Numbered from the stretch's first letter, positions 44,492 to 53,921 are shown. The stretch is 64,000 bases of DNA from Candidatus Parepulonipiscium sp. PG-Nuni2H_MBin01 (GCA_001994995.1 MDJM01000003.1:21281-85280); one strand, 5' to 3'. A program made the numbers and translations. Notes: generated by a model not told the origin, from the sequence alone.

Positions 44492-44504
44492 GCATATAAT
44501 ATGC
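44492..44504. promoter_or_regulatory. Palindrome upstream of the dynamin-like operon, candidate operator
   Basis: GCATATAATATGC, perfect 6-1-6 palindrome with GC clamps at both ends, in the leader or promoter of the minus-strand operon. Confidence 0.45.
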
Positions 44505-44672
44505 ACATTATTGATATTATATGACAATTTAATTCGACATTAATTATTTTAAATCAAATTTTTACATAAATTTTTAGCATTAATCTACCAAAAAAGTCAT
44601 ATGTACCAATCATTAGAGCGATTATACTAAAAAAAACTAAAAAAATTTTTAGAAAAAATTTCCTATAAACCA

Positions 44673-44702
44673 TTGACAACTTTATACTATATATTCTATA
44701 AT
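44673..44702 (+). promoter_or_regulatory. Sigma-A promoter of padR
   Basis: TTGACA (44673-44678) and TATAAT (44697-44702) with an 18-base spacer, 36 bases before the padR ATG. Confidence 0.82.
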
Positions 44703-44707
44703 ATAAA
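44681..44707. promoter_or_regulatory. Candidate PadR operator
   Basis: TTTATACTATA (44681-44691) and TATAATATAAA (44697-44707) are inverted repeats matching at 10 of 11 positions around a 5-base centre. The palindrome covers the spacer and the -10 box of the padR promoter, as expected of an autorepressor site. Confidence 0.6.
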
Positions 44708-44738
44708 CACATGGATAATAAAGAGAAAGGAGTTTTTT

Positions 44739-45077
44739 ATGGCATTTCACATTAATGGTACACTACTAGAAGCTTGCGTACTTTCTTTGCTAGAAAGGGG
44801 AGATATGTATGGTTATAAATTAACACTTGACCTTAAAGAGGCAGTGGATATATCTGAGTCTACATTATACCCAGTTCTTAGAAGATTACAAAAAAATGAA
44901 TTGTTAACAACATATGATATACCCTTTCAAGGACGTAATCGCAGATATTATAAAATTGCACTTAAAGGACATGAGCAATTGCAGTTGTATAGAGAAGAAT
45001 GGAAACATTACCAAAGTAATATTAGTTATATTTTATCTCCGTTACTTTTTGAGAGCGGAAAAACAAACGAAGTATAG
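44739..45077 (+). CDS. PadR family transcriptional regulator
   Basis: A 112-residue PadR-type winged-helix repressor: LLEACVLSLLERGDMYGYKLTLDL, the recognition segment SESTLYPVLRRLQKNELLTTY and the wing GRNRRYYKI. The C-terminal dimer helix follows. The start at 44739 follows AAAGGAG; a longer frame upstream has no ribosome site. In Firmicutes such regulators commonly head operons with DUF1700 and DUF4097 genes responding to envelope stress or antibiotics; here DUF4097 follows but DUF1700 is gone. Confidence 0.9.
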   Translation: MAFHINGTLLEACVLSLLERGDMYGYKLTLDLKEAVDISESTLYPVLRRLQKNELLTTYDIPFQGRNRRYYKIALKGHEQLQLYREEWKHYQSNISYILSPLLFESGKTNEV

Positions 45078-45181
45078 AAGTTATTTTAACGGGGGGATTT
45101 TTTAATGAATTAATGATACCGTGTCTACTAACTGTAGATTACCAAAAACTAAATTAGAGGACATGTAGAAAGGAGCAGTAT

Positions 45182-46075
45182 ATGAATAAAAAACTAATAA
45201 ATTATTGTAGATTAGTTTCAATTACAGGTTTATTGTTTTATGCTAGTGGTAATATGCTGCACAATAGAATATCCGCTAGCGAAATATTAAATCAACAACA
45301 AGACTTTCAATCTATAGATATATTTATAGGTGATGGCAAGCTGACAATTTTAGAAGGCGACTCGTATTCTATTACTACAAGTGATAATATTGATTATATT
45401 ATTGAAAATGGCGAATTAAAAATTTACCAGGGTAGTACTAAAAATTCTTTAATTAGCAATTGGCTATTAAGCGTTGTAACAGACGAAGTTAGTGTGCTAG
45501 TTACAGTGCCTGCGGATGCCACACTTGAAACTGTTGATATTGAGTTAGGTGTAGGATCTGTTAATGTTAATTCACTTACTGCTGAAGCATTGGAGCTTAA
45601 GTTAGGAGTAGTGGAATCTACATTAAGTTCTATTAATGCTCCTACAATTGTAATTGATAACGGCATTGGAAAATGTAGAGCAAATAATTTAATTGCTAGT
45701 CAAATACAAGTTAATGGTGGCATTGGTGAAATTAACATAAATTCTATTGCTACCAATTTATTAGAAATCGGAGTTGGCATTGGTGGAATTGATATATCAA
45801 AATTATCCGCTAATGAAATTGAAGTAATGGGTGGTATTGGTTCATTAAATCTTGAAGGGGAGTTTGATTACGCTATAGTTAAGGCTGGCATGGGAGAATT
45901 ATTTTTAAGGACATCCAATCCATATAATTACTATAGCTATTTACTTGATAATGGCATGGGAAGTGCAAAAATTAATGGAACAAAAATATCAAGTCATGTA
46001 AATTATAAAATTGGAATAAATCCTACTATACAAATAGAAGCAGACATAGGTAGTGTAAATATATTTACCAATTAA
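45182..46075 (+). CDS. DUF4097 family beta-strand-repeat protein
   Basis: A 297-residue protein with an N-terminal hydrophobic segment (about 8-24) that should export or anchor it, followed by a repetitive right-handed beta structure of the adhesin-like DUF4097 kind: repeated phrases IELGVGSVNVNSL, LKLGVVESTLSS, NGGIGEININSI, GVGIGGIDISKL, GGIGSLNLEGE. The role of the family is unknown; it is usually linked to PadR or to anti-sigma-like DUF1700 proteins at the cell envelope. GAAAGGAG precedes the ATG. Confidence 0.85.
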   Translation: MNKKLINYCRLVSITGLLFYASGNMLHNRISASEILNQQQDFQSIDIFIGDGKLTILEGDSYSITTSDNIDYIIENGELKIYQGSTKNSLISNWLLSVVTDEVSVLVTVPADATLETVDIELGVGSVNVNSLTAEALELKLGVVESTLSSINAPTIVIDNGIGKCRANNLIASQIQVNGGIGEININSIATNLLEIGVGIGGIDISKLSANEIEVMGGIGSLNLEGEFDYAIVKAGMGELFLRTSNPYNYYSYLLDNGMGSAKINGTKISSHVNYKIGINPTIQIEADIGSVNIFTN

Positions 46076-46079
46076 TAGC

Positions 46080-46117
46080 AAATGCAATAAACTAACAATA
46101 GTTTGTTGCATTTTTTT
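46080..46117 (+). terminator. Terminator of the padR-DUF4097 operon
   Basis: ATGCAATAAACTA pairs with TAGTTTGTTGCAT (one mismatch) around ACAA, followed by seven T. Confidence 0.88.
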
Positions 46118-46197
46118 ATGCATAATAAAATATAAAAATGTAAATAATTACACTATCTACTATTTTATAGTAGGAACAAATTCTAATGGAGGTAAAT

Positions 46198-48759
46198 ATG
46201 AAAACTTATACACGAGAAGAGTTAATCGACAAAGCAAGATACACCCAACAAAATATTAAAAGTTTACTCAAGGAACGTGGTATATCTTATTCTGTAATCA
46301 ATAAGAAACATACCAATATAGAACTATTACTACAATGGCAAACTACACAAGAGCAAACCCCTCCAATGCAACTTGCAACAGGGTCAAAAAGTGCATTTAA
46401 TAGATTGTACAATCAGCTTCAAAAGGCTAATTTGGTGACACCAAAAGGAGTGCGTATATCTGAATTAATCATGTATGAGGGTATGTCCGTAACAGAAACT
46501 CAAACTGAAATATTCAGTATAGCAAAAGAGTTAGAATTATATACGGGAGTAGCATTAATAGCTAATAATAATGGTGAAGTAATTGCTAAGGGGCACTTAG
46601 ATGAACGAAAAGACCAATATATCGTAATTCTACCATCACAAAGCATAGACTACGATAAATTCAAGCACCAGACTAAGTTCAGTTTAATAGTATTCGGTAG
46701 TGATGCGCAAAAGGCCTTGACAAAACAGGAACAAGATATGCATTCTAGCACATATACCACATATAAAATACCATGTCAATGTAAATTTAAGAGTATCGAG
46801 CAGACTGATAAACCACTATGCATAGACCTTGGTACCACTAATACGACATTAGGAAGTTTTGGTTTAAAAAATCCTAATACAAATGATACTGAACTAGTTT
46901 CATTTACAGACTATACATTGCCAAACTGCCCTGAGTCATATATATACCCTACATTAATCTATGTTAAAGATTGTAGTACAGAAAAAATAGAGTATCTATT
47001 TGGGTATGAAGCAAAAAAGAAAGTTGTGGAACAAGATTACGACACTGAAGCAACAACTTATTTTGAAATCAAACGATGGATAAATAGTCTAGATGAAATA
47101 GAAGAAGTGATAGATGAAATTGGCAACACTAGAAAAATTATTCGTCGTGACATTCTAAAAGCGTATATTGAACACATAATTACAATGGCGCAAGAATATT
47201 TTAAAGTAAAATTCAAAGAAATACACTTTTCAGCTCCAATTAAGTTAAAAGAACACTTTATCCATGAAATGAAAAGTATGCTACCTCAATATAAGATAAC
47301 AGATAGTTCAATTAGCTTAGATGAGGGTATATCAATAGTATACAACCATATCTTAACTGAAGCACAAAAAAGTGGTAAAAGTGAACATAAAACTAATATT
47401 ATGATAATAGATTGTGGTGGTGGTACTACAGATGTAGCGAGTTGTGAATATGAATTTAAAAAACTGTCTACAGGTTATAATCTCAATATTACTACTACAT
47501 TTGAAAATGGTGACTCAAATTTTGGTGGAAACAATCTTACACATCGGATTTTTCAGTTACTAAAAATTAAACTTGCTAGTGACTATGATTCTAATATCAT
47601 ATCAGATATAGATAAATTACTCCCAAATGAAAATGCAATGCTAAGCATGATTGATGAGGCAACAACTTATACTGGGTTAAGCGATATTTATCAAGCTTTA
47701 GAATATAATTATAGCTTAGCAGAAAAAATATTTCCGACTAAGTTTGAAGAGACAACAATTTATCAATTCACTAGTGATCAAAGAAAAATTAAGCGAAATT
47801 TCTATTATTTATGGCAATTAGCAGAACGTATTAAAGTGGAATTTCATCGCAAAACTGATTTATTATCAATTAACTTTATTGAAAATCACCTTGATAGCCA
47901 GAACATAACCGCTGATGGAGGACAAGACTTCTATTTATATAAATTTGATGGTGAAGAACTTGTTAAAACTACTACGACTCCACAAACTCGTATAAATGTC
48001 AACGAGATTAAAAGGCTTCTATACAGCGATATATATAACCTCCTTGAGCACCTATTAGGAGACATAGAAGTAAATAAATATAACAATTATAAATTATCAG
48101 GGCAGTCTTGCAAAATTACTTTATTTAATCAATTGCTTAAAGAATTTGTTCCAGGCAAAAAGTTAAGAAACTTAGACCATTATCTACATTCTGAAAAGCT
48201 TAAACTAGATTGTATTAATGGAAGTATTGCTTACATTAGAGACAAACATACGGGTAGAATAGTGCCTAAAATAAAAATGGAAAAACCAAATCTCATTTAT
48301 AATATCAAAGTAAATAGAGGTGATGATACTAATGAGATGTTTAGCAATAATGGCACGCAAATTGAAGTATTTAGCGACAGTGCTAGTTGTGCTAATTTAG
48401 AAATATATGACTTACAAGGTAAACTAGAACAAAAAATTAGTTATAATCTGCAGCAAGACAGTAAAGAAAAAACTACTTTAAAAGACCTAGAAGACAGCAT
48501 GGCTAAGCATACTATATGGGCTAATAAAGAATTAAAAGCTATTGTGCAACAAATAAAAAGTGTTAGTAATCATAGCGACGAGCAAGAAGCTTGCTATATT
48601 ATATTTGCGCTACCTGCTAAGGATAACTATGGCTTCTATATCTTTAACGTCATTAAGGACATGGGTCCAGGCAGTAATGAGTACTACACTCACAAACCAA
48701 GTTACTACAATTTTGAAGCAAATATTTCGTCAGAAGAATTTTTTAACGGACTACGTTAA
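46198..48759 (+). CDS. Large Hsp70-like (actin-fold) ATPase with novel N-terminal region
   Basis: An 853-residue protein. The central ATPase has the phosphate-1 motif CIDLGTTNTT (208-217), phosphate-2 IIDCGGGTTDV (403-413), and an adenosine motif LSGQSCKITLFNQLLKEFVPGKKL near 640, close to the Hsp70 pattern GGSSRIP..LL..FPGK. Residues 1-50 look like a small helix-extension-helix unit; 60-200 and 680-853 are unfamiliar, and no classical Hsp70 peptide-binding domain or EEVD-like tail is seen. It is more like the SrfB-type Hsp70 relatives. GGAGG precedes the ATG at 46198. It is monocistronic, next to the dynamin-like locus. Confidence 0.85.
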   Translation: MKTYTREELIDKARYTQQNIKSLLKERGISYSVINKKHTNIELLLQWQTTQEQTPPMQLATGSKSAFNRLYNQLQKANLVTPKGVRISELIMYEGMSVTETQTEIFSIAKELELYTGVALIANNNGEVIAKGHLDERKDQYIVILPSQSIDYDKFKHQTKFSLIVFGSDAQKALTKQEQDMHSSTYTTYKIPCQCKFKSIEQTDKPLCIDLGTTNTTLGSFGLKNPNTNDTELVSFTDYTLPNCPESYIYPTLIYVKDCSTEKIEYLFGYEAKKKVVEQDYDTEATTYFEIKRWINSLDEIEEVIDEIGNTRKIIRRDILKAYIEHIITMAQEYFKVKFKEIHFSAPIKLKEHFIHEMKSMLPQYKITDSSISLDEGISIVYNHILTEAQKSGKSEHKTNIMIIDCGGGTTDVASCEYEFKKLSTGYNLNITTTFENGDSNFGGNNLTHRIFQLLKIKLASDYDSNIISDIDKLLPNENAMLSMIDEATTYTGLSDIYQALEYNYSLAEKIFPTKFEETTIYQFTSDQRKIKRNFYYLWQLAERIKVEFHRKTDLLSINFIENHLDSQNITADGGQDFYLYKFDGEELVKTTTTPQTRINVNEIKRLLYSDIYNLLEHLLGDIEVNKYNNYKLSGQSCKITLFNQLLKEFVPGKKLRNLDHYLHSEKLKLDCINGSIAYIRDKHTGRIVPKIKMEKPNLIYNIKVNRGDDTNEMFSNNGTQIEVFSDSASCANLEIYDLQGKLEQKISYNLQQDSKEKTTLKDLEDSMAKHTIWANKELKAIVQQIKSVSNHSDEQEACYIIFALPAKDNYGFYIFNVIKDMGPGSNEYYTHKPSYYNFEANISSEEFFNGLR

Positions 48760-48764
48760 TCTAA

Positions 48765-48792
48765 AAGCCATCTCATTTATATGGGATGGCTT
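48765..48792 (+). terminator. Hairpin after the Hsp70-like gene
   Basis: AAGCCATCTC pairs with GGGATGGCTT around an 8-base loop, but only a weak T run follows. Its right arm abuts the -35 box of lysA. Confidence 0.6.
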
Positions 48793-48819
48793 GACATTTA
48801 TAGTATTATCGCTTATAGT
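48791..48819 (+). promoter_or_regulatory. Sigma-A promoter of lysA
   Basis: TTGACA (48791-48796) and TATAGT (48814-48819), spacer exactly 17, 31 bases before the lysA ATG. Confidence 0.82.
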
Positions 48820-48849
48820 AATTGACAAATTGATATTTAGGAGGCATTT

Positions 48850-50106
48850 ATGTACAATACAATGCATGGCAGTTATACCAAAGACACTAACTTTTTTAAA
48901 TCTACTACTCCATTTGACTTAATTAATGAATATGGTAGCCCGATTTATGTTTATAATGAGGATGTTTTCCGCCAACGTTGCAAAGATATTAAACACTTAG
49001 TAACGTATGATAATTTTGTACCTCATTATTCAATCAAAGCTAACACAAATATTCATTTACTAAAAATCGCTAGGGAAGAAGGCTTGCATGCAGATACAAT
49101 GAGTCCAGGCGAGATATTTATGGCTCTTAAAAGTGGCTTTACAAGTGAAGAGTTATTTTATATTCCAAATAACGCTACTAAAGAAGATTTTGAATATGCT
49201 ATATCTCATAACGTTCTTACAAGTGTAGATTCCGTGGAGCAACTTGAGTTATACTGCTCACTAAATCCAAATAGTAAAGTTGCTGTTAGATTTAATCCTG
49301 GTGTAGGCGCAGGTCATCATAACAAAGTTGTAACTGCGGGCAAGAAAACTAAATTCGGCGTAAATATGGATGAGTTTGAAGCGGTTAATCAAATTATAGA
49401 AAAACACAATATGACGTTAGTTGGTATTAACCAACATATTGGTTCCCTATTTATGCACAGTGAAGCATTTATTGAGAGTACCACGTGCTTACTAGAATTT
49501 GCTAAGAGATTTGATAGTCTTGAATTTATTGACCTTGGTGGTGGATTTGGTATTCCTTATAAAAAACAAGATGGAGAGGCTCCTATTGACTTAGAAGATC
49601 TTGGTAAAGAGATGGATAAGTTATTTAAGGGATTTGCTAATACGTATGGCCGCAACATTCAATTTCAAATTGAGCCAGGTCGTTATGTAGCTTGCGAAAG
49701 TGGTATAATATTAGGTCAAATTACTGGCACTAAGAAAAATGCAGACACTATGTATATTGGTACTGATATTGGGTTTAATGTACTTGCACGTCCTATGATG
49801 TATGGGTCGCATCATGATATAGAGCTATATACTAACGATATAGAGTATGATGCTACAATAAGTCCTTATACAGTAGTAGGAAATATCTGCGAAAGTGGAG
49901 ATATACTGGCAACAGATAGAATGTTACCAAAACCTAAGTATGGTGATCTAATAGGAATAATGGATGCTGGAGCATATGGATTTGCAATGTCTACTTCATA
50001 TAATCAACGCCCTCGTTGTGCAGAAGTTTTAATTAAATCCTCTGGGGAAGTGCAACAAATTAGACGAAAAGAAACATTTGAAGACCTTATAGCACTAATG
50101 CAATAA
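48850..50106 (+). CDS. lysA: Diaminopimelate decarboxylase
   Basis: A 418-residue fold-type III PLP decarboxylase giving lysine from meso-diaminopimelate. The PLP lysine is K63 in HYSIKANTN; DLGGGFGIPY and the phosphate-binding EPGRY are present, and the dimer-partner cysteine lies in GNICESGD. Carboxynorspermidine decarboxylase is an alternative of the same fold, but the GAGHH and substrate segments look like LysA. AGGAGG lies 6 bases before the ATG. It has its own promoter and terminator. Confidence 0.88.
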   Translation: MYNTMHGSYTKDTNFFKSTTPFDLINEYGSPIYVYNEDVFRQRCKDIKHLVTYDNFVPHYSIKANTNIHLLKIAREEGLHADTMSPGEIFMALKSGFTSEELFYIPNNATKEDFEYAISHNVLTSVDSVEQLELYCSLNPNSKVAVRFNPGVGAGHHNKVVTAGKKTKFGVNMDEFEAVNQIIEKHNMTLVGINQHIGSLFMHSEAFIESTTCLLEFAKRFDSLEFIDLGGGFGIPYKKQDGEAPIDLEDLGKEMDKLFKGFANTYGRNIQFQIEPGRYVACESGIILGQITGTKKNADTMYIGTDIGFNVLARPMMYGSHHDIELYTNDIEYDATISPYTVVGNICESGDILATDRMLPKPKYGDLIGIMDAGAYGFAMSTSYNQRPRCAEVLIKSSGEVQQIRRKETFEDLIALMQ

Positions 50107-50124
50107 GATAAAAATTTATAAAAC

Positions 50125-50156
50125 AAAAAAAGAAGCCAACGAACAGCTTCTTTTTT
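50125..50156 (+). terminator. Terminator of lysA
   Basis: AAAGAAGC (50129-50136) pairs with GCTTCTTT (50146-50153) around a 9-base loop and runs into T. Confidence 0.85.
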
Positions 50157-50190
50157 CGTTTTTCTGTCTACAATCTACAAACAGGAAAAG

Positions 50191-50275
50191 GGATATATTA
50201 TGGGAGATTCTTATTTAAGAGTTTTTACTAATAGGTTGGGGGACCTAGTAGTAACTCTTAAATATATAATATCCT
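50191..50275. repeat. Long imperfect palindrome between lysA and yajC
   Basis: TATTTAAGAGTTTTTACTA (50212-50230) and TAGTAGTAACTCTTAAATA (50246-50264) are inverted repeats with two mismatches; inside them AGGT/ACCT encloses a G-rich loop, and outside GGATAT (50191-50196) faces ATATCC near 50268-50273. It is too long and lacks the T tract of a simple terminator. A 28-codon frame with a ribosome site (50200-50286, plus strand) runs through it. It could be a structured RNA or a mobile-element remnant. Confidence 0.55.
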
Positions 50276-50332
50276 ATATTTTTTAACATCGTATGAACTA
50301 TTCTTTAAATCTTTTTTTGTTCCATAATTTTT

Positions 50333-50713
50333 TTATTCATCATCGTCTTCATACTCGTCATCATCGTAATCATCATAATCGTCGTCATCATATTTTTCTG
50401 ATACAGGAGTTTGTTTTGCAATAGATAAATTAGGGGCTTCTACTCCAGCAATTGCAGCTCTCTTAACCGGAATTCGTACCCCCTTATTCAAACCGATTTC
50501 AATTATAACATTATCATTAATAATATCTACAACTTTGCCATAAATACCACAATTTAATAATACTGTATCTCCATTTTTAATAGAACTTTGCATTTGGATA
50601 GTTTGTTGCTCTCTTTTACGTTGTGGTCTAATTATTAAAAACCATGTAACTAGAAAGAAAAAACCTAAATAAGCTACAGTTCCAGCAATTCCTAACATAC
50701 TACTAGTAAACAT
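50333..50713 (-). CDS. yajC: Preprotein translocase subunit YajC
   Basis: A 126-residue Sec accessory protein: one N-terminal membrane helix (AYLGFFFLVTWFLIIRPQRKREQQ, the IRPQRKRE signature) and a small cytoplasmic domain (IKNGDTVLLNCGIYGKVVDI). The tail is remarkable, with about 18 Asp/Glu/Tyr residues at the end. The ATG at 50713 is 7 bases after GGAGGG; a TTG two codons earlier is less likely. Its position 55 bases downstream of tgt is the classical tgt-yajC order. Confidence 0.93.
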   Translation of the reverse strand: MFTSSMLGIAGTVAYLGFFFLVTWFLIIRPQRKREQQTIQMQSSIKNGDTVLLNCGIYGKVVDIINDNVIIEIGLNKGVRIPVKRAAIAGVEAPNLSIAKQTPVSEKYDDDDYDDYDDDEYEDDDE

Positions 50714-50768
50714 TTTCAATCCCTCCGCTTCTTATTATTTATCTGACAACTCTTATTTTTTTGTTAAA

Positions 50769-51923
<1,155 letters not shown>

Positions 51924-52046
51924 CTAAATAGAGCTTACAGGAAAAACTAAACTTTTTCAACGTATATTTTAAAAATTTTGCCTTTACGATGCATAAGTTA
52001 AATTGCTATAATATGAAAGAATCCATTCTACTAATTGGAGGTACTA

Positions 52047-52865
52047 ATGACAAATAAACTAAAACTTATCTCTATTGGCGCAATAATACTTGCTATTATA
52101 TATTCACTGCTTGGTTATATTGTTCGCATAAATATGTTTTATTATCCTATTTATGAAAAAATAGATTTAATGCCTATTTTAACTAAAGTAGCTTATACTG
52201 ATAGCGATTATTTAACAATTTTACAACAAACTGGAATTAATATTCCACTTGTAAATGAACTGAAAAAAACAGATACTTTTATAGAAGATATGTTACGCTT
52301 TCAGCAAAATTATTATAAACCTCTTAATGTACAAACATTAGCAATGAATGCAATTACATCTTGGGAAAAGGCGTTAGATGAGGATGGAAAGGTAGTTCCG
52401 GCGTTTGAAATAGCGCCATATAAAAATGGATATATTTTTTTAACAAAATCAACCTTTACAGTAAATTATCGCCATGGACATGCGGGCCTTATTGTAGATG
52501 ATGTGCATGGCAAAATATTAGAATCCTCAGAACCTTTTACGGATAGCTCTTTATTTGATGCTAAATACTGGGAATACTTTCCGACATTTAAAATGATGAG
52601 GCCTATTGGAGTTAGCCAAGATGTTTTAGATGAAATTGCAAAGTATGCTATAACAGAATTAACAGGAAAGCCATATAATCTATTGAATTTAAAATTTACA
52701 ACTGCGTCTACACAATGTGCTCTATTACCTTGGCAAGCATTTAAGGCATTTGATATAGATATAGATGGCGATAATGGTATGATAATTACCCCTGCTGATA
52801 TAGCTAAAAGTAATTCATTAGAAGTCATGCAAATATTTGGGTTTGATTATAAGCGTGTGTGGTAG
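52047..52865 (+). CDS. Membrane-anchored permuted NlpC/P60-like (YiiX/YebB type) cysteine hydrolase
   Basis: A 272-residue protein with an N-terminal membrane helix (about 7-27), then an extracytoplasmic helical stretch and a C-terminal domain with the permuted papain-like order: histidine first in NYRHGHAGLIVDD (H145), cysteine later in STQCALLPWQAF (C224), and LLESSEPF-type strand between. Such enzymes cleave peptidoglycan peptides or lipid substrates; the target here is unknown. GGAGG lies 7 bases before the ATG at 52047. It is followed 27 bases later by a gene for an unknown exported protein. Confidence 0.72.
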   Translation: MTNKLKLISIGAIILAIIYSLLGYIVRINMFYYPIYEKIDLMPILTKVAYTDSDYLTILQQTGINIPLVNELKKTDTFIEDMLRFQQNYYKPLNVQTLAMNAITSWEKALDEDGKVVPAFEIAPYKNGYIFLTKSTFTVNYRHGHAGLIVDDVHGKILESSEPFTDSSLFDAKYWEYFPTFKMMRPIGVSQDVLDEIAKYAITELTGKPYNLLNLKFTTASTQCALLPWQAFKAFDIDIDGDNGMIITPADIAKSNSLEVMQIFGFDYKRVW

Positions 52866-52892
52866 TAAATAAGAAATTTAGGAGAGAATTTA

Positions 52893-53789
52893 ATGTTTAT
52901 ATTTTTATTGATGTTATTATTTAAAGCACCAGACTTGGATAGCGAAATTATAATAAATCATAATTTACCCCTACAAACTAAAGTGATGCATGATAACACA
53001 CTTTACACTTTAGAAGATAATGAGTTTGTAGCTACCGAAGAAGAGTATATAAAATTTACTGAAGGATATATAGAAAAAGAAACTTACGATAGCTATAGAT
53101 ATTTGCTAGAGCCATATTCTCCAACGTATTTGCATGAAGTTTATGAAGATGAAGAGTTAATTATATTTTGTTATGTATCAGGAGTGTATATAATTAATAA
53201 GCAGACAAAAGAAGTAACAGAAATAGGCTGCAACCTCTATGTTTCTCATGTTAAAGTAATTGATGGTATAGCTATTATACTAGGCTATAAACCTCATTGC
53301 CGACAAGCTATGGGATTATATATATCTATAGAAGATAGCAACGTTATAAATTTAATAACTTTTGAAGGTAACGAAAATCCACATCAATATGATTTTGCTA
53401 TAGCACCAAATGGGGAAATTATATCGATTTCAGGAGAATTATTAAATATTTATAATACAAATCAAAGTATTCAATTACCTTTTGAGCCAAAATATATGCT
53501 TACATCGGATTGCGAGATACTAGTCTTTGATGAAAGTTTAAATATAATGCTGTTAGATAATGAGTTTAATGAAAGTATAAATGGACAAGTCGCCCTGCCT
53601 TGTCTTAACAATACAATAGTAGATATGATGTTATATAATAACTATCTGTATATAGTATATTTTGACAATTTTAAAACTAAATTTCCTAACTATTTATGTA
53701 TATACGATTTAAAGGTTCCTGAGTTAACTTGTGCAGTTGCAATAAAAGAAGATATACCACCTAGACTAATAATACCTAACGAAAAGTAG
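52893..53789 (+). CDS. Hypothetical protein with short N-terminal hydrophobic segment
   Basis: A 298-residue protein I do not recognise. Only the first 9-10 residues are hydrophobic (MFIFLLMLLF), a marginal signal or anchor. The remainder is rich in aromatic residues and short beta strands (YVSGVYIINKQTKEVTEIG, FAIAPNGEIISISGELLNIY, EILVFDESLNIMLLDNEF) that recur with a spacing suggesting a beta-propeller. AGGAGAG precedes the ATG. Likely in an operon with the permuted NlpC/P60-like gene; together they may act at the cell surface. Confidence 0.65.
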   Translation: MFIFLLMLLFKAPDLDSEIIINHNLPLQTKVMHDNTLYTLEDNEFVATEEEYIKFTEGYIEKETYDSYRYLLEPYSPTYLHEVYEDEELIIFCYVSGVYIINKQTKEVTEIGCNLYVSHVKVIDGIAIILGYKPHCRQAMGLYISIEDSNVINLITFEGNENPHQYDFAIAPNGEIISISGELLNIYNTNQSIQLPFEPKYMLTSDCEILVFDESLNIMLLDNEFNESINGQVALPCLNNTIVDMMLYNNYLYIVYFDNFKTKFPNYLCIYDLKVPELTCAVAIKEDIPPRLIIPNEK

Positions 53790-53816
53790 TTATATTCATA
53801 ATAGCTACTTTTTTGC
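53785..53816 (+). terminator. Terminator after the 298-residue protein gene
   Basis: AAAGTAGTTAT pairs with ATAGCTACTTT (one G-T pair) and is followed by T. Confidence 0.82.
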
Positions 53817-53921
53817 ATATAACTTAATGGATAAATTCAGATTTAAAAGGAAACAATATTGATAATCTCTATTACGTAAATTAGGCTTAAGAAAAAAATT
53901 AAATTTTTTCAAAAAATACAC

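Larger units (their letters stand above)
44434..44738. other. Divergent control region between the dynamin-like operon and padR
   Basis: About 305 bases without a gene. It holds the padR promoter and operator (44673-44707) on the right and a perfect palindrome (44492-44504) on the left, about 60 bases before the dynamin-like start. An isolated AGGAGG (minus strand, 44483-44488) next to this palindrome is not followed by a usable start codon. The central part is A/T runs. Confidence 0.6.
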
